A DNA stretch of 64,000 bases from CAYYUA01 sp964542585 (GTDB lineage: Bacteria > Bacteroidota > Bacteroidia > CAILMK01 > CAYYUA01). Every line of letters begins with the position of its first letter. Positions within the stretch are counted from its first letter, which is position 1. The stretch covers positions 124,001-188,000 of the forward strand of contig CAZIUI010000001.1 in the NCBI GenBank assembly GCA_964542585.1, in the 5' to 3' direction. Below are positions 1 to 8,100 of the stretch, piece after piece. The position numbers were made by a program, and so were the translations under genes. The notes under the pieces are model-generated. The model ran no database searches. It was not told the DNA's origin and worked only from the letters and a program-made list of their open reading frames with translations.

Positions 1-1610
1 TGGATTAACTCGGGCATATACCGGAAAAAGAGGGTCAGGATAAGCGTCCGAATGTGGCTGCCATCCACATCGGCATCCGTCATAATGATGATCTTATGAT
101 ACCGCAGCCGGGACATGTCCAGTGCCTTGTCGTCCTCTTCCGTACCTATCACCACGCCCAGTGCTGTAAACATGTTTTTGATCTCCTCATTATCGTAGAT
201 CTTATGCTCAAGGGCTTTTTCAACATTGAGAATTTTACCGCGCAAAGGCAAAATCGCCTGGAAATTCCGGTCACGCCCCTGCTTAGCCGTACCACCAGCT
301 GAATCTCCCTCTACCAGGTAAATTTCAGTTTGGGAAGGATCCTTCATGGAACAGTCGGATAATTTACCAGGCAGTCCACCTCCGCTAAAATTCGTTTTTC
401 GCTGAACAATCTCTCTGGCTTTTTTAGCCGCATTCCTTGCCTGTGCTGAAACGATTACCTTCTGGACGATGGTCTTAGCATCCTTGGGATTCTCCTCAAG
501 GTAAGTGGCCAGTTTTTCTGATATAAATGTATCAACGGCCCCCATGATGTCTTTGTTACCAAGCTTGGTTTTGGTTTGTCCTTCAAATTGTGGCTCGGCA
601 ACTTTAACCGCTACAATGCCAGTTAGACCTTCCCGGAAGTCATCTCCGCTGATGTCCACTTTGACGTTTTTGAGCAATCCATTTTTTTCCGCGTAATTCT
701 TGAGCGTACGGGTAAGGGCTCGCCTAAAGCCGGAAATATGGGTTCCGCCTTCAATGGTATTAATGTTATTCACGTAGGAGTGAAGATTCTCATTGTAGGT
801 GCCATTATATTGGAAGGCCAGATCAATCGGCACACCTCCCTGTTCCCCTTCAAAAGCTATCGGCTGCGAAATGATGGATTCTCTTGATTCATCCAGTAAT
901 TGAATGAATTCCGACAAACCCCCTTCAGAGTAAAAAGTCTGAGCGACAGGTTGACCTTCTTCATCATACTGCCTTTTATCAGTAAGGGTAAGGGTTATGC
1001 CTTTATTTAAAAAAGCCAACTCTCGCATGCGAGTGGCCAATACCTCAAAGTAAAATTCTCGTTCAATAAAAATGCTGGCATCCGGCTTAAAGTGGATGAT
1101 GGTTCCTGTTTTATTGGTCTCTCCAAGCGTTTTAACCGGATAGCTAGCTATGCCCTTTTCGTATTCCTGCACGTAGTTGTAGCCATTTCTGTGCACCTCA
1201 ACTCTCATGTCTGATGAAAGCCCATTCACACAAGATACGCCAACGCCATGCAAACCACCGGAAACCTTATAAGTATCTTTATCAAACTTACCACCTGCGT
1301 GAAGCACGGTCATTACTACTTCCAAGGCTGAGCGGTTTTCTTTGGCATGTTGCTCAACGGGAATCCCGCGCCCATTATCTTGCACCGTTACGCTATCGTC
1401 TTCATTGATGATGACATCTATAAGATCACAATGACCTCCTAGCGCTTCATCAATGCTGTTATCAATTACTTCGTAGACGAGATGGTGAAGACCACGGTGG
1501 CCGACATCTCCGATATACATAGCTGGTCGTTTCCTCACGGCTTCCAGTCCTTCTAATACCTGTATATTTTCTGCTGTGTAATCCTGGGAATTTTGCATAG
1601 AATCACTCAT
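1..1610 (-). CDS. gyrB: DNA gyrase subunit B (partial, C-terminal part missing)
   Basis: This is the ATPase subunit of DNA gyrase, which works with GyrA to introduce negative supercoils. The reading frame starts at an ATG at 1610 (MSDSMQNSQDYTAENIQVLE) and runs off the left edge after about 536 codons, so it is absent from a simple list of closed ORFs. Early residues show the GHKL ATPase region (RKRPAMYIGDVG). Near the left edge the Toprim motifs EGDSAGGTAKQ, LPLRGKILNVEKA and MTDADVDGSHIRT are readable, with the last placing the metal-binding DxD. The spacing TEEDDKALDMSRLRYHK fits GyrB rather than ParE of Bacteroidota. GyrA lies about 42 kb away, so the two subunits are not in one operon. 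Identification is very secure. Confidence 0.97.
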   Translation of the reverse strand, partial: MSDSMQNSQDYTAENIQVLEGLEAVRKRPAMYIGDVGHRGLHHLVYEVIDNSIDEALGGHCDLIDVIINEDDSVTVQDNGRGIPVEQHAKENRSALEVVMTVLHAGGKFDKDTYKVSGGLHGVGVSCVNGLSSDMRVEVHRNGYNYVQEYEKGIASYPVKTLGETNKTGTIIHFKPDASIFIEREFYFEVLATRMRELAFLNKGITLTLTDKRQYDEEGQPVAQTFYSEGGLSEFIQLLDESRESIISQPIAFEGEQGGVPIDLAFQYNGTYNENLHSYVNNINTIEGGTHISGFRRALTRTLKNYAEKNGLLKNVKVDISGDDFREGLTGIVAVKVAEPQFEGQTKTKLGNKDIMGAVDTFISEKLATYLEENPKDAKTIVQKVIVSAQARNAAKKAREIVQRKTNFSGGGLPGKLSDCSMKDPSQTEIYLVEGDSAGGTAKQGRDRNFQAILPLRGKILNVEKALEHKIYDNEEIKNMFTALGVVIGTEEDDKALDMSRLRYHKIIIMTDADVDGSHIRTLILTLFFRYMPELI

Positions 1611-1652
1611 AAAGTTTTTCAAATTTTTCTTCAATGGATGCAATAGGCCAGG

Positions 1653-2252
1653 CTAATTCACACCTATGGCTATTGCGTGGTAATGCTGATCCAGCTCCCA
1701 AACCGGCGGGATCAGTAGGCGGTGGCCATCGTTTATGATAACATGGTCACTTTGATCATTTTTAAAAGTTTGCGAGTATTGATGGTTTAGGCGCGCTTTA
1801 ATGTCATCTGATGATAAATTGTCACGATGCTGAACCCGCTTCTTTCTTAGGGACTCTGGCGCAGAAACGCTTATTATAGCGTCAAATTGATCCTGGAAGC
1901 CAGCTTCCCAGATCAGGGCAGCTTCATGCAGGACATAGGCCGCTTTTTGTTTTTGTAGCCATGTATGATAATCTGACCTGACTGCCGGATGCACCACTTG
2001 ATTAAGCTTAGCTAAGGCTTGACTATCCGTAAATACTTGTTTGGCAAGGAATTGCCGGTTGAGCGAGCCATCCTCATGATAAGTAGCCAGCCCAAATGTT
2101 GATTGTATAGATTGCTTCAATGATGAATCCTCTGTGATTAATTCTTTTGCTCGCTGGTCAGCGGAATAAACAGGAACCTTTAACAAATTGAATAAATGAC
2201 TTACCGTTGACTTACCACTACCTATCCCTCCAGTCAGTCCTAGTTGAAGCAT
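1653..2252 (-). CDS. coaE: Dephospho-CoA kinase
   Basis: The enzyme catalyses the last step of coenzyme A synthesis, phosphorylating the 3'-hydroxyl of dephospho-CoA with ATP in the cytosol. The 199-residue product has the P-loop GGIGSGKST at residues 8-16 immediately after the first beta strand, and the family length is about 200 residues. The ATG at 2252 lies directly before MLQLGLTGGIGSG, so the start is unambiguous. It is the last gene before gyrB (42-base gap) in a same-strand run of nusB, DUF1573, yajC and ybbR, an arrangement common in Bacteroidota. The C-terminal residues GHRLLIPPVWELDQHYHAIAIG are less conserved. Confidence 0.95.
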   Translation of the reverse strand: MLQLGLTGGIGSGKSTVSHLFNLLKVPVYSADQRAKELITEDSSLKQSIQSTFGLATYHEDGSLNRQFLAKQVFTDSQALAKLNQVVHPAVRSDYHTWLQKQKAAYVLHEAALIWEAGFQDQFDAIISVSAPESLRKKRVQHRDNLSSDDIKARLNHQYSQTFKNDQSDHVIINDGHRLLIPPVWELDQHYHAIAIGVN

Positions 2253-2331
2253 ATTTGTAAGCTAACCAATAGTAAAATTTACACAATCCAAATTTAAGGA
2301 CTTTTTTCTGAAGTTTAAGGGCTTTAAACAC

Positions 2332-3309
2332 CTACTCTTGCGCTTTTTGGGGAATTAAGTAGCGAACTTTGCGAGGGTGATAACGAAGGTTGTAAATAAA
2401 ATCAGGCTTTTGAATAATCGAAACCAGCAAGCGGGTTGGCGCATTTGGCTGGCTGGTTAAGCGCCCTTTGACAACAGCTTCAAAATCATTGGCATTAATC
2501 TTATCATATTGGCTTAGGGGAACTTCGAAAGTAGCTTTTACATTTTTGGGAATCAGTGTAATACGATCACGGTAATAAGGGTTTTGAAATTGTACGGGTA
2601 CCTTTACGGATTTTTCTGTAACCGTTTCAACCGGCAGTATCACTTTTACCTTCTCATGACTAAAGGTTACAAAAGGATAATCAGGCTTTTTGAGGGCCAA
2701 TTCCAAAACGCGTTTTTTTTGAATTCCTTTAAAATTAAACTGCTTGGTCTTAACCTTGTCGATGTCCTTTACAAAGGTTTTAGGTCCCTTGAGTCGAACT
2801 TTTGAAGGGACTACCTGAATGGAATCAGCTAATTTTTTGTTAGCAGCGTATTGAAAATTCCCCTTAAGGACAACGGGCACTTGCTTTTCAAGGGCTTGAT
2901 CAAATTCAATGTGAATAGAATCAGGTTTTAGATCAAGAACACTCAGCTTTTCCGGAACTTGATTATTGCTAAAAAAAGCTTCCTGCTCTAGTTTGATTGA
3001 ATGTCCATTGCGAAAATTGGAAAGGTTAACAGCTAGGGGATAGGGCTTCTCTCGTAATTGAATTTTGATAAGCTGTAAGCCTGTAGCCCGAACTTTTAGC
3101 TTGGCATCAGAAGGCAATGAATCTTTTAGCACACGGTCTTGAGGGAAAGAACGGTATTCAATGGGAAAATCCAGCTTTGTGGTATATTTATCTTCGAGCG
3201 CTATGACCAACCAAAATATTCCTGCTAAGAGCGTACAAAATAGAAATACCAAGGCATTGGGGCCGGGCTTCCATATTACCTGTAGCTGATGAGAGGTTGA
3301 GGACTTCAA
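2332..3309 (-). CDS. YbbR-like (CdaR-type) domain protein
   Basis: A 325-residue, probably membrane-anchored envelope protein. One hydrophobic helix at about residues 17-37 (ALVFLFCTLLAGIFWLVIAL) is followed by extracytoplasmic YbbR-like beta repeats; a pattern of P(I/V)-V-L-K-G-N-F and S-V-K-V-P-V-Q-F segments recurs. In other bacteria YbbR/CdaR proteins regulate diadenylate cyclase, but no cdaA is visible here, so function is not assigned. The only start compatible with the hydrophobic N-terminus is TTG at 3309; an in-frame TGA lies a few codons upstream and there is no nearby ATG. It sits between yajC and coaE, its usual place in Bacteroidota. Confidence 0.8.
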   Translation of the reverse strand: MKSSTSHQLQVIWKPGPNALVFLFCTLLAGIFWLVIALEDKYTTKLDFPIEYRSFPQDRVLKDSLPSDAKLKVRATGLQLIKIQLREKPYPLAVNLSNFRNGHSIKLEQEAFFSNNQVPEKLSVLDLKPDSIHIEFDQALEKQVPVVLKGNFQYAANKKLADSIQVVPSKVRLKGPKTFVKDIDKVKTKQFNFKGIQKKRVLELALKKPDYPFVTFSHEKVKVILPVETVTEKSVKVPVQFQNPYYRDRITLIPKNVKATFEVPLSQYDKINANDFEAVVKGRLTSQPNAPTRLLVSIIQKPDFIYNLRYHPRKVRYLIPQKAQE

Positions 3310-3392
3310 GCTTTTGGTAAGGTTTCATAGAGATTTAAGAAACAACTTTTCTCCGGATCTCCGTGGAAGCCCAAATCCAGTACAAAAATCTC

Positions 3393-3731
3393 CTAGCTGG
3401 TTTCGCTATCCTTCTGTTGGATCTCTTTGGAACTTTCCATTGAAATGGCTGACCGGTCTACCGTCAATTTGTAATTATTACCCGGATCGATCACAAGTTC
3501 ATTGTCTTTAACTTCAACAATTTTGGCATGAATGCCACCAATTGTTACGATCTTATCACCTTTCTGCACATTCTCGCGGAACTCTTTTTGCTCCTTAGCC
3601 CGCTTTTGCTGCGGCCTGATCATGAAAAAGTAAATAACGACTACGATTAAAATTAAGGGTATAAATTGCATAATAGGGCTACCTCCGCCTCCTCCGGATG
3701 ATGATGAAGTTAAAAAAATTAATTGCTGCAT
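3393..3731 (-). CDS. yajC: Preprotein translocase subunit YajC
   Basis: A small inner-membrane protein that associates with SecDF and the SecYEG channel. The 112-residue product has a Gly/Ser-rich N-terminus, one transmembrane helix at about residues 24-40 (IPLILIVVVIYFFMIRP) and the hallmark RPQQKR stretch directly after it. A cytoplasmic domain with VQKGDKIVTIGGIHAKI follows, the signature of the YajC family. Length is normal for the family. It is the third gene of the nusB-DUF1573-yajC-ybbR-coaE series. Confidence 0.94.
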   Translation of the reverse strand: MQQLIFLTSSSSGGGGGSPIMQFIPLILIVVVIYFFMIRPQQKRAKEQKEFRENVQKGDKIVTIGGIHAKIVEVKDNELVIDPGNNYKLTVDRSAISMESSKEIQQKDSETS

Positions 3732-3758
3732 AATGGCAAGTGTTTTGGATTTTAAGGC

Positions 3759-4235
3759 CTATGGTTTGATAACGCCAGTTATTTTTAATTTCTTGGGTTC
3801 CCCCGGGTTATTAGCCATAATAGTAATAGACTTGGTAAACTTCCCCTTACGCCCTTCGCTATCGAAAACCACATCAATAAAGCCACTTTCGCCGGGCTTA
3901 ATGGGTTTTTTGGGATAATTGGGTACGGTACAACCACAACTGGGATTGGCGTTGGAAATAACGAGCTGGCCGCCTCCTTTATTGGTAAACTTAAACGAGT
4001 GGGCTACTTTCTCACCTTGCGTAATCTCACCAAATTGATGTTTGGTCTTTTGAAATTGGATATTAGGCTTTTCACTACTCTCACCGTTCACGCCTCCGGG
4101 GTTTTCAATGACATCCGTACTAACATCTTTTTCCTTATTTTTATCTTCCGTCTTGTTACTACCAGATTGACAACCGTTAAGCCCTATAAACGATGCCAGC
4201 AAAAGGATTGGAAAGACGTTTCTGATGTTATTCAT
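3759..4235 (-). CDS. DUF1573 lipoprotein
   Basis: Predicted lipoprotein of 158 residues. From the chosen ATG at 4235 the signal is MNNIRNVFPILLLASFIGLN followed by Gly-Cys, placing the lipidated Cys at residue 22. Longer in-frame ATGs at 4268 and 4259 would overlap the nusB stop and give an unusually long N-terminal region, so the internal start is preferred. An Asn/Lys/Glu-rich linker follows, then a DUF1573 domain with Ig/ASH-like character: HQFGEITQGEKVAHSFKFTN, NPSCGCTVPNYPKKPIKPGE and the SGFIDVVFDSEGRKGKF strand. DUF1573 proteins are abundant in Bacteroidota and of unknown function. The linkage to nusB and yajC is conserved in the phylum. Confidence 0.85.
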   Translation of the reverse strand: MNNIRNVFPILLLASFIGLNGCQSGSNKTEDKNKEKDVSTDVIENPGGVNGESSEKPNIQFQKTKHQFGEITQGEKVAHSFKFTNKGGGQLVISNANPSCGCTVPNYPKKPIKPGESGFIDVVFDSEGRKGKFTKSITIMANNPGEPKKLKITGVIKP

Positions 4236-4248
4236 TGAAAAGCTGTTT

Positions 4249-5202
4249 TTAGGATTCATACAAGCCACGGTCGGATTTTATTACTTCTCCTTTTTCTTCC
4301 ATCTCTTTTCGCATGTTATCTAACACCCCGTTAACAAACTTTTTGCTCTTAGGTGAACTGTAGTTTTTAGCGATTTCAATGTATTCGTTCATTGTGGCTT
4401 TGGTTGGGATAGAGGAAAAATAAAGGAACTCTGCGGCACCCATTTTAAGAATGGTAAAGTCAACATAGGCTAACTGTGAAGGCTCAAACTTACCGGTTTT
4501 TCCATGGATCTTCGCTTCTAAATGCTCTGATTCCTCAATGGTTTTAGTGTAAAGTTCTCTGGCAAATTCAAGGTTATCATTCTCATTGGATGATAAAGGT
4601 ACTAGAAAGTTGTCTTGGTCAGGCTCCTCTACCAGATTATTGATGGTTTTGATTACCATCTGCCTGGCGACTTTTTTATCATCATGCCAGTTGAAAAAGT
4701 GTTCCTCCATGTGCTGGCTAACCAGGGCAAACTGCTCCGTGTAATGTTTAAGGATGTGTTTTAACATCTCGCCATCATCGAATACGTTCTCTTCCTCGGC
4801 ATGGGTATAATCGTGAAAGTGATCGGTATTTTTCAGGTCATAGAATACTTTCTTGAGCAAATCAATATCCGCTTTCCAGGCAACCTTTTTCCAGTCTAGC
4901 TTGCTCTGTAAGACGCGGCTATTAATCAAGGCCTGCATGATAGGGTTGTCATGTAAACGAAGCTGATGGCCTTTGTTTTGGAGGTTTGGCAGATAAGGCG
5001 CTTTTGAATCTTCATCATATTTAGCTGCAAAAAGGCCCACTTCTTTTAAAAACAGCAGAAGGTAAAGGTAGAGGTCATAAAGACGATAAATGCTCTGGAT
5101 CATATCCTTTTTAACCTGTTCCTGCGTGACCTCGGAACCCGAATTGCTGTAGGTGTACAGCGCTTGCAGCACTTTTACCCTTACGTGCCTTCTACTTAAC
5201 AT
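4249..5202 (-). CDS. nusB: Transcription antitermination factor NusB (long Bacteroidota form)
   Basis: NusB binds NusE (ribosomal protein S10) and boxA RNA to prevent premature termination in rRNA operons. The start is taken at the ATG at 5202 (MLSRRHVRVKVLQALYTY), which matches the usual N-terminus; an upstream in-frame start would add 16 residues of non-homologous sequence. The product is 317 residues, about twice the proteobacterial length, because Bacteroidota NusB carries an N-terminal extension before the canonical helical domain. That domain is seen near the C-terminus as FTILKMGAAEFLYFSSIPTK and INEYIEIAKNYSSPKS-like sequence (here MNEYIEIAKNYSSPKSKKFV). First gene of the run that continues to coaE. 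Confidence 0.93.
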   Translation of the reverse strand: MLSRRHVRVKVLQALYTYSNSGSEVTQEQVKKDMIQSIYRLYDLYLYLLLFLKEVGLFAAKYDEDSKAPYLPNLQNKGHQLRLHDNPIMQALINSRVLQSKLDWKKVAWKADIDLLKKVFYDLKNTDHFHDYTHAEEENVFDDGEMLKHILKHYTEQFALVSQHMEEHFFNWHDDKKVARQMVIKTINNLVEEPDQDNFLVPLSSNENDNLEFARELYTKTIEESEHLEAKIHGKTGKFEPSQLAYVDFTILKMGAAEFLYFSSIPTKATMNEYIEIAKNYSSPKSKKFVNGVLDNMRKEMEEKGEVIKSDRGLYES

Positions 5203-5329
5203 GATAATTACTTTCCAATTTGTGTACATCCAAATGGTTTTATCAATCAAACCAAATGAATGTTCAAGTAGCCAGAGGATAATTTTTTAATAAACCCTCA
5301 CAGGCTAATGCTGGTCGTTTTAAATCCCT

Positions 5330-6427
5330 TTATCGCTTCTGGAGGTTGCCTATTGTTTGGATTCGTTCTTCAGCCATTCGATCTGCTGCTTGCTTAGTGG
5401 TAACCTTTTCTTCTTTGGCCCGGCTAATCAAGTCCCGGGTAGTTTTGTATATACTTTCTGTCAACTGAAATGCACTTCGTTTATCGAATCCTTTCCACTC
5501 GCTGTAAACGCTGGTAAGGCCACCTGAATTGATCATATAATCGGGCGTGTAAAGGATATTTCGCTCTTCCAGCATTGTGCTGTGTTTTTCCTCATCCGCT
5601 AGTTGGTTATTAGCAGCGCCCGCAATAATATCGGCTTTCAACCTTGGAATAGTGTTATCATTTAAAGTGGCACCGAGCGCACATGGTGCATAAATATCCA
5701 TGTCGGTATCCGGGAGTGCTTCCAAATCTACAGGCTCAGCACCGTATTGGTCAACAGCATATTTCCTATTCTGGTCATTAAGATCAGTGACCAATAGCAC
5801 TGCCCCTTCGCTGTATAAATACTCAAGAAGATGGGTGCCCACTTTTCCAGCCCCTTCCACAAGAATACGCTTACCAGTGATGCTATCACTACCATAAGCC
5901 ATGCCGGCGGCCGCTTTAATGGCTAAATAAACTCCATAACCCGTTACAGGAGAGGGATCACCATTTCCACCATATGCTTCGGGCAAACCGGTAACATTGT
6001 CGGTTTCCATGTTGATAAACTCCATATCACGGGTGGTGGTCCCAATATCCTCTGCGGTAATGTAACGCCCTTTCAGACGCTCAATGTAGCGGCCAAAGCT
6101 CCGAAAGAGACCCTCAGACTTATGTTTTTTCGGATCAGCCAGTATCACAGACTTCCCCCCGCCTAAGTTAAGACCCGTAATGGCGGCTTTGTACGTCATC
6201 CCCCTGGAGAGCCTTAGCACATCTACCAGGGCATCTTGGTCATTGGCATAGTTATACAATCGGCATCCGCCTAAGCCGGGACCAAGGGTTGTATCGTGAA
6301 GGCCGATTATGGCACGAAGACCCGTATCTGGATCATGGCAGAAGATAACCTGTTCATGTTCATATTCACTAATCTGGTCAAAAAGGCCAGGTGGAGCTTT
6401 TACTTCATCTTGTGTGAGGGTTTCCAT
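5330..6427 (-). CDS. Leucine-type amino acid dehydrogenase (Glu/Leu/Phe/Val dehydrogenase family)
   Basis: NAD-dependent oxidative deaminase, most like leucine dehydrogenase, converting branched-chain amino acids to 2-oxo acids. The 365-residue length is typical. Lys80 in MTYKAA and Lys92 in LNLGGGKSVI correspond to the substrate-binding and catalytic lysines of the family. A Rossmann domain follows with the dinucleotide-binding segment VEGAGKVGTHLLEYL, then AGAANNQLA and the C-terminal PDYMINSGG motif. The family has several substrate specificities, so leucine is inferred from overall resemblance. A Bacteroidota-pattern promoter lies directly upstream (6457-6486). The gene is divergent from the peroxiredoxin gene. 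Confidence 0.88.
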   Translation of the reverse strand: METLTQDEVKAPPGLFDQISEYEHEQVIFCHDPDTGLRAIIGLHDTTLGPGLGGCRLYNYANDQDALVDVLRLSRGMTYKAAITGLNLGGGKSVILADPKKHKSEGLFRSFGRYIERLKGRYITAEDIGTTTRDMEFINMETDNVTGLPEAYGGNGDPSPVTGYGVYLAIKAAAGMAYGSDSITGKRILVEGAGKVGTHLLEYLYSEGAVLLVTDLNDQNRKYAVDQYGAEPVDLEALPDTDMDIYAPCALGATLNDNTIPRLKADIIAGAANNQLADEEKHSTMLEERNILYTPDYMINSGGLTSVYSEWKGFDKRSAFQLTESIYKTTRDLISRAKEEKVTTKQAADRMAEERIQTIGNLQKR

Positions 6428-6456
6428 GACTAAAAAAATTGACCGTTTGTGTGGTA

Positions 6457-6486
6457 CGAAGCTATCATTTTTTAACTTAATGGCAA
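6457..6486 (-). promoter_or_regulatory. Predicted Bacteroidota-type promoter of the amino acid dehydrogenase
   Basis: On the minus strand a TTG (plus 6484-6486) is followed after exactly 19 bases by TAGCTTCG (plus 6457-6464). That is one mismatch from the Bacteroidota -7 consensus TAnnTTTG at the standard spacing. The ATG at 6427 lies about 30 bases downstream. Confidence 0.5.
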
Positions 6487-6574
6487 TTTAAAATTGCTTT
6501 ATACGGGCTTTTTAGCTTTTTATCACGGGCTTTAAAGCCTGGCTGTAAAACTTCAAACAACCTTTCAGACAATT

Positions 6575-7096
6575 ATGGCAAATCATGTATTCGGTATTAT
6601 CAATGTTCTGTTCAGTTTCTCATCAGGAACTATTGAAGAAGGAGATGACATCAACAGTATGAGCTTATCAGGGAATGAGCAAGTCCAGCTAACAGTTCAG
6701 GATTTTAATGGCAAATGGTTGGTCCTGTATTTTTACCCTAAGGCAAACACTCCCGGTTGTACAAAGGAGGCATTGTCGTACAATGATCTCCTGCCTGAGT
6801 TTAGAAACACCGATGCTGAAGTGATAGGTGTGAGTACGGATACCCCATCAGGTCACGAGAAATTTCGGGAAAAGCAAAAACTCAGTTTGCGTTTTATTTC
6901 GGATCCTTCCGGAGCGTTAGCCAAAAAATTTGGTATCACAATTATGCTAGGCATGTGCGCAAGAGACACTGTTTTGATTGATCCAAAAGGTAAGGTTGAT
7001 ACTATTTACAAAGGGGTGAATCCTAAAGCAAACGCCCGGGAAGTCTTGAATTACATCCAAAGCCAGAACTTAATCCGTCAGACTAAGGATACTTGA
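6575..7096 (+). CDS. bcp: Thioredoxin-dependent peroxiredoxin, BCP/PrxQ type
   Basis: A thiol peroxidase that reduces hydrogen peroxide and organic hydroperoxides. The peroxidatic Cys62 sits in LYFYPKANTPGCTKEA, the diagnostic BCP/PrxQ motif. VIGVSTDTPSGHEKFREK and a SDPSGALAKKFG segment follow, as expected of the AhpC/TSA fold. Helix 2 lacks the second Cys found five residues downstream in many PrxQ proteins. The only other Cys is Cys128 in MLGMCARDTVLIDPKG, at the start of a beta strand. The N-terminus (MANHVFGIINVLFSF) is unusual, but homology seems to reach upstream of Met29 (the IEEGDDINSMSL segment resembles the usual VGDxAPDFxL), so the first ATG is kept. Transcribed away from the dehydrogenase gene. 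Confidence 0.9.
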   Translation: MANHVFGIINVLFSFSSGTIEEGDDINSMSLSGNEQVQLTVQDFNGKWLVLYFYPKANTPGCTKEALSYNDLLPEFRNTDAEVIGVSTDTPSGHEKFREKQKLSLRFISDPSGALAKKFGITIMLGMCARDTVLIDPKGKVDTIYKGVNPKANAREVLNYIQSQNLIRQTKDT

Positions 7097-7111
7097 AATA
7101 AGGTATATAAA

Positions 7112-7591
7112 TCACTGCGCGCGGTTGAAAATACGCAAGTCGTTGCCTTCTCTTGTTATGCTATAGGATTTTGGCTGCTGGTCGGTAGGGCCGGTTTTGA
7201 TTGTTCCATCAAGGTTATATTGATTAGGCGTGCAGGGTTGCCACTGGGAATCGACATACTGCCCACAACCCATGAATAAATTAGACTCATGCATTGTTAG
7301 CTTAGCGCAGTCACGGTCCGGAGCTGTGGGGCAGGCTCTATCATAGGCGTGAAATTTATTATTAAAGCTGCGAACCACTACAATGCCCCTGTAGCCCTCA
7401 TTTGGTAAATAAACATGGCCGCCCGGTTGGCTTAAATCACTGTAAATGGGCTGGCGAATGTTTAAAGACCTCCTTACACGTATATCCGGAATCAAGTTGA
7501 ACCCTCCAGTGGTGTTTTTACTGTCACACCCCGTCAAGCCAACAATCACTCCCAAGAAAATTGCAAAAATTATTGAAAAGCTCTTTCTCAT
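7112..7591 (-). CDS. Rieske-like lipoprotein with cysteines but no Rieske histidines
   Basis: Predicted 159-residue lipoprotein: signal MRKSFSIIFAIFLGVIVGLT then Gly-Cys, lipidated Cys22. The body looks like a Rieske-fold domain (GGHVYLPNEGYRGIVVVRSF, then NKFHAYDRACPTAP). However, the cluster-binding CxH and CxxH pairs are replaced by cysteine-containing segments: ACPTAPDRDC, then MGCGQYVDSQWQPC. Similar Bacteroidota proteins are annotated as Rieske-like and often show CPCCGS at the second site; here only CGQY is left. Whether it binds a cluster is unknown, and an all-Cys metal site or a disulfide-stabilised fold are both possible. It converges with the peroxiredoxin gene, with 15 bases between the stops. 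Confidence 0.6.
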   Translation of the reverse strand: MRKSFSIIFAIFLGVIVGLTGCDSKNTTGGFNLIPDIRVRRSLNIRQPIYSDLSQPGGHVYLPNEGYRGIVVVRSFNNKFHAYDRACPTAPDRDCAKLTMHESNLFMGCGQYVDSQWQPCTPNQYNLDGTIKTGPTDQQPKSYSITREGNDLRIFNRAQ

Positions 7592-7695
7592 AGCCCTTTA
7601 AAAATCAAGTAAACTACTATCAAAACAAATTTCGGTCTTTTACAGGTTCAAAAATGCTGCAATCAAGCTAATTTAGCCCAACTGAAATCTTTCAA

Positions 7696-8091
7696 ATGGA
7701 GCTCACGGCTGCCTCAATAAGCTCTGCTGGGAACCGGGTGGTTGCCTTCCTGATTGATGTATTATTTATGCTCGTCATTATAGCTTTGCTTAAAAGCTTA
7801 GGAATGCTTATCGCGATCCTATACCTGCTAACCCGCGATGGTTTACCGATTTTGGATGGACAAAGTATAGGCAAAAAAGTGTTGGATTTACAAGCTGTGG
7901 ATTATAAAGGAGAGCCGCTAACCAACAATTGGCGGCCGGTTGTTTTGCGGAATGTTTTTCTGTTGGTATTCCCATTTGTCCCGATTTTAGAGTTGTTTGT
8001 TTTGTTGTCTAGTACAGAAGGCTTGCGCATGGGAGACCAGATAGCCCACACCCGGGTTGTCAATATTTACACGAATCAACCACAGGTTTAA
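7696..8091 (+). CDS. RDD family membrane protein
   Basis: A 131-residue inner-membrane protein of the RDD family, named for conserved Arg and Asp residues. RVVAFLIDVLF near residue 14 carries the conserved Arg and Asp. Two or three transmembrane helices are visible (LIDVLFMLVIIALLKSLGML; VVLRNVFLLVFPFVPILELF). SIGKKVLDLQAVD is the typical loop motif and MGDQIAHTRVV the C-terminal motif. Function is generally unknown; some members transport ions or solutes. The next gene, a Mur ligase, starts nine bases downstream, suggesting cotranscription. Confidence 0.85.
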   Translation: MELTAASISSAGNRVVAFLIDVLFMLVIIALLKSLGMLIAILYLLTRDGLPILDGQSIGKKVLDLQAVDYKGEPLTNNWRPVVLRNVFLLVFPFVPILELFVLLSSTEGLRMGDQIAHTRVVNIYTNQPQV

Positions 8092-8100
8092 AAGAACTGA

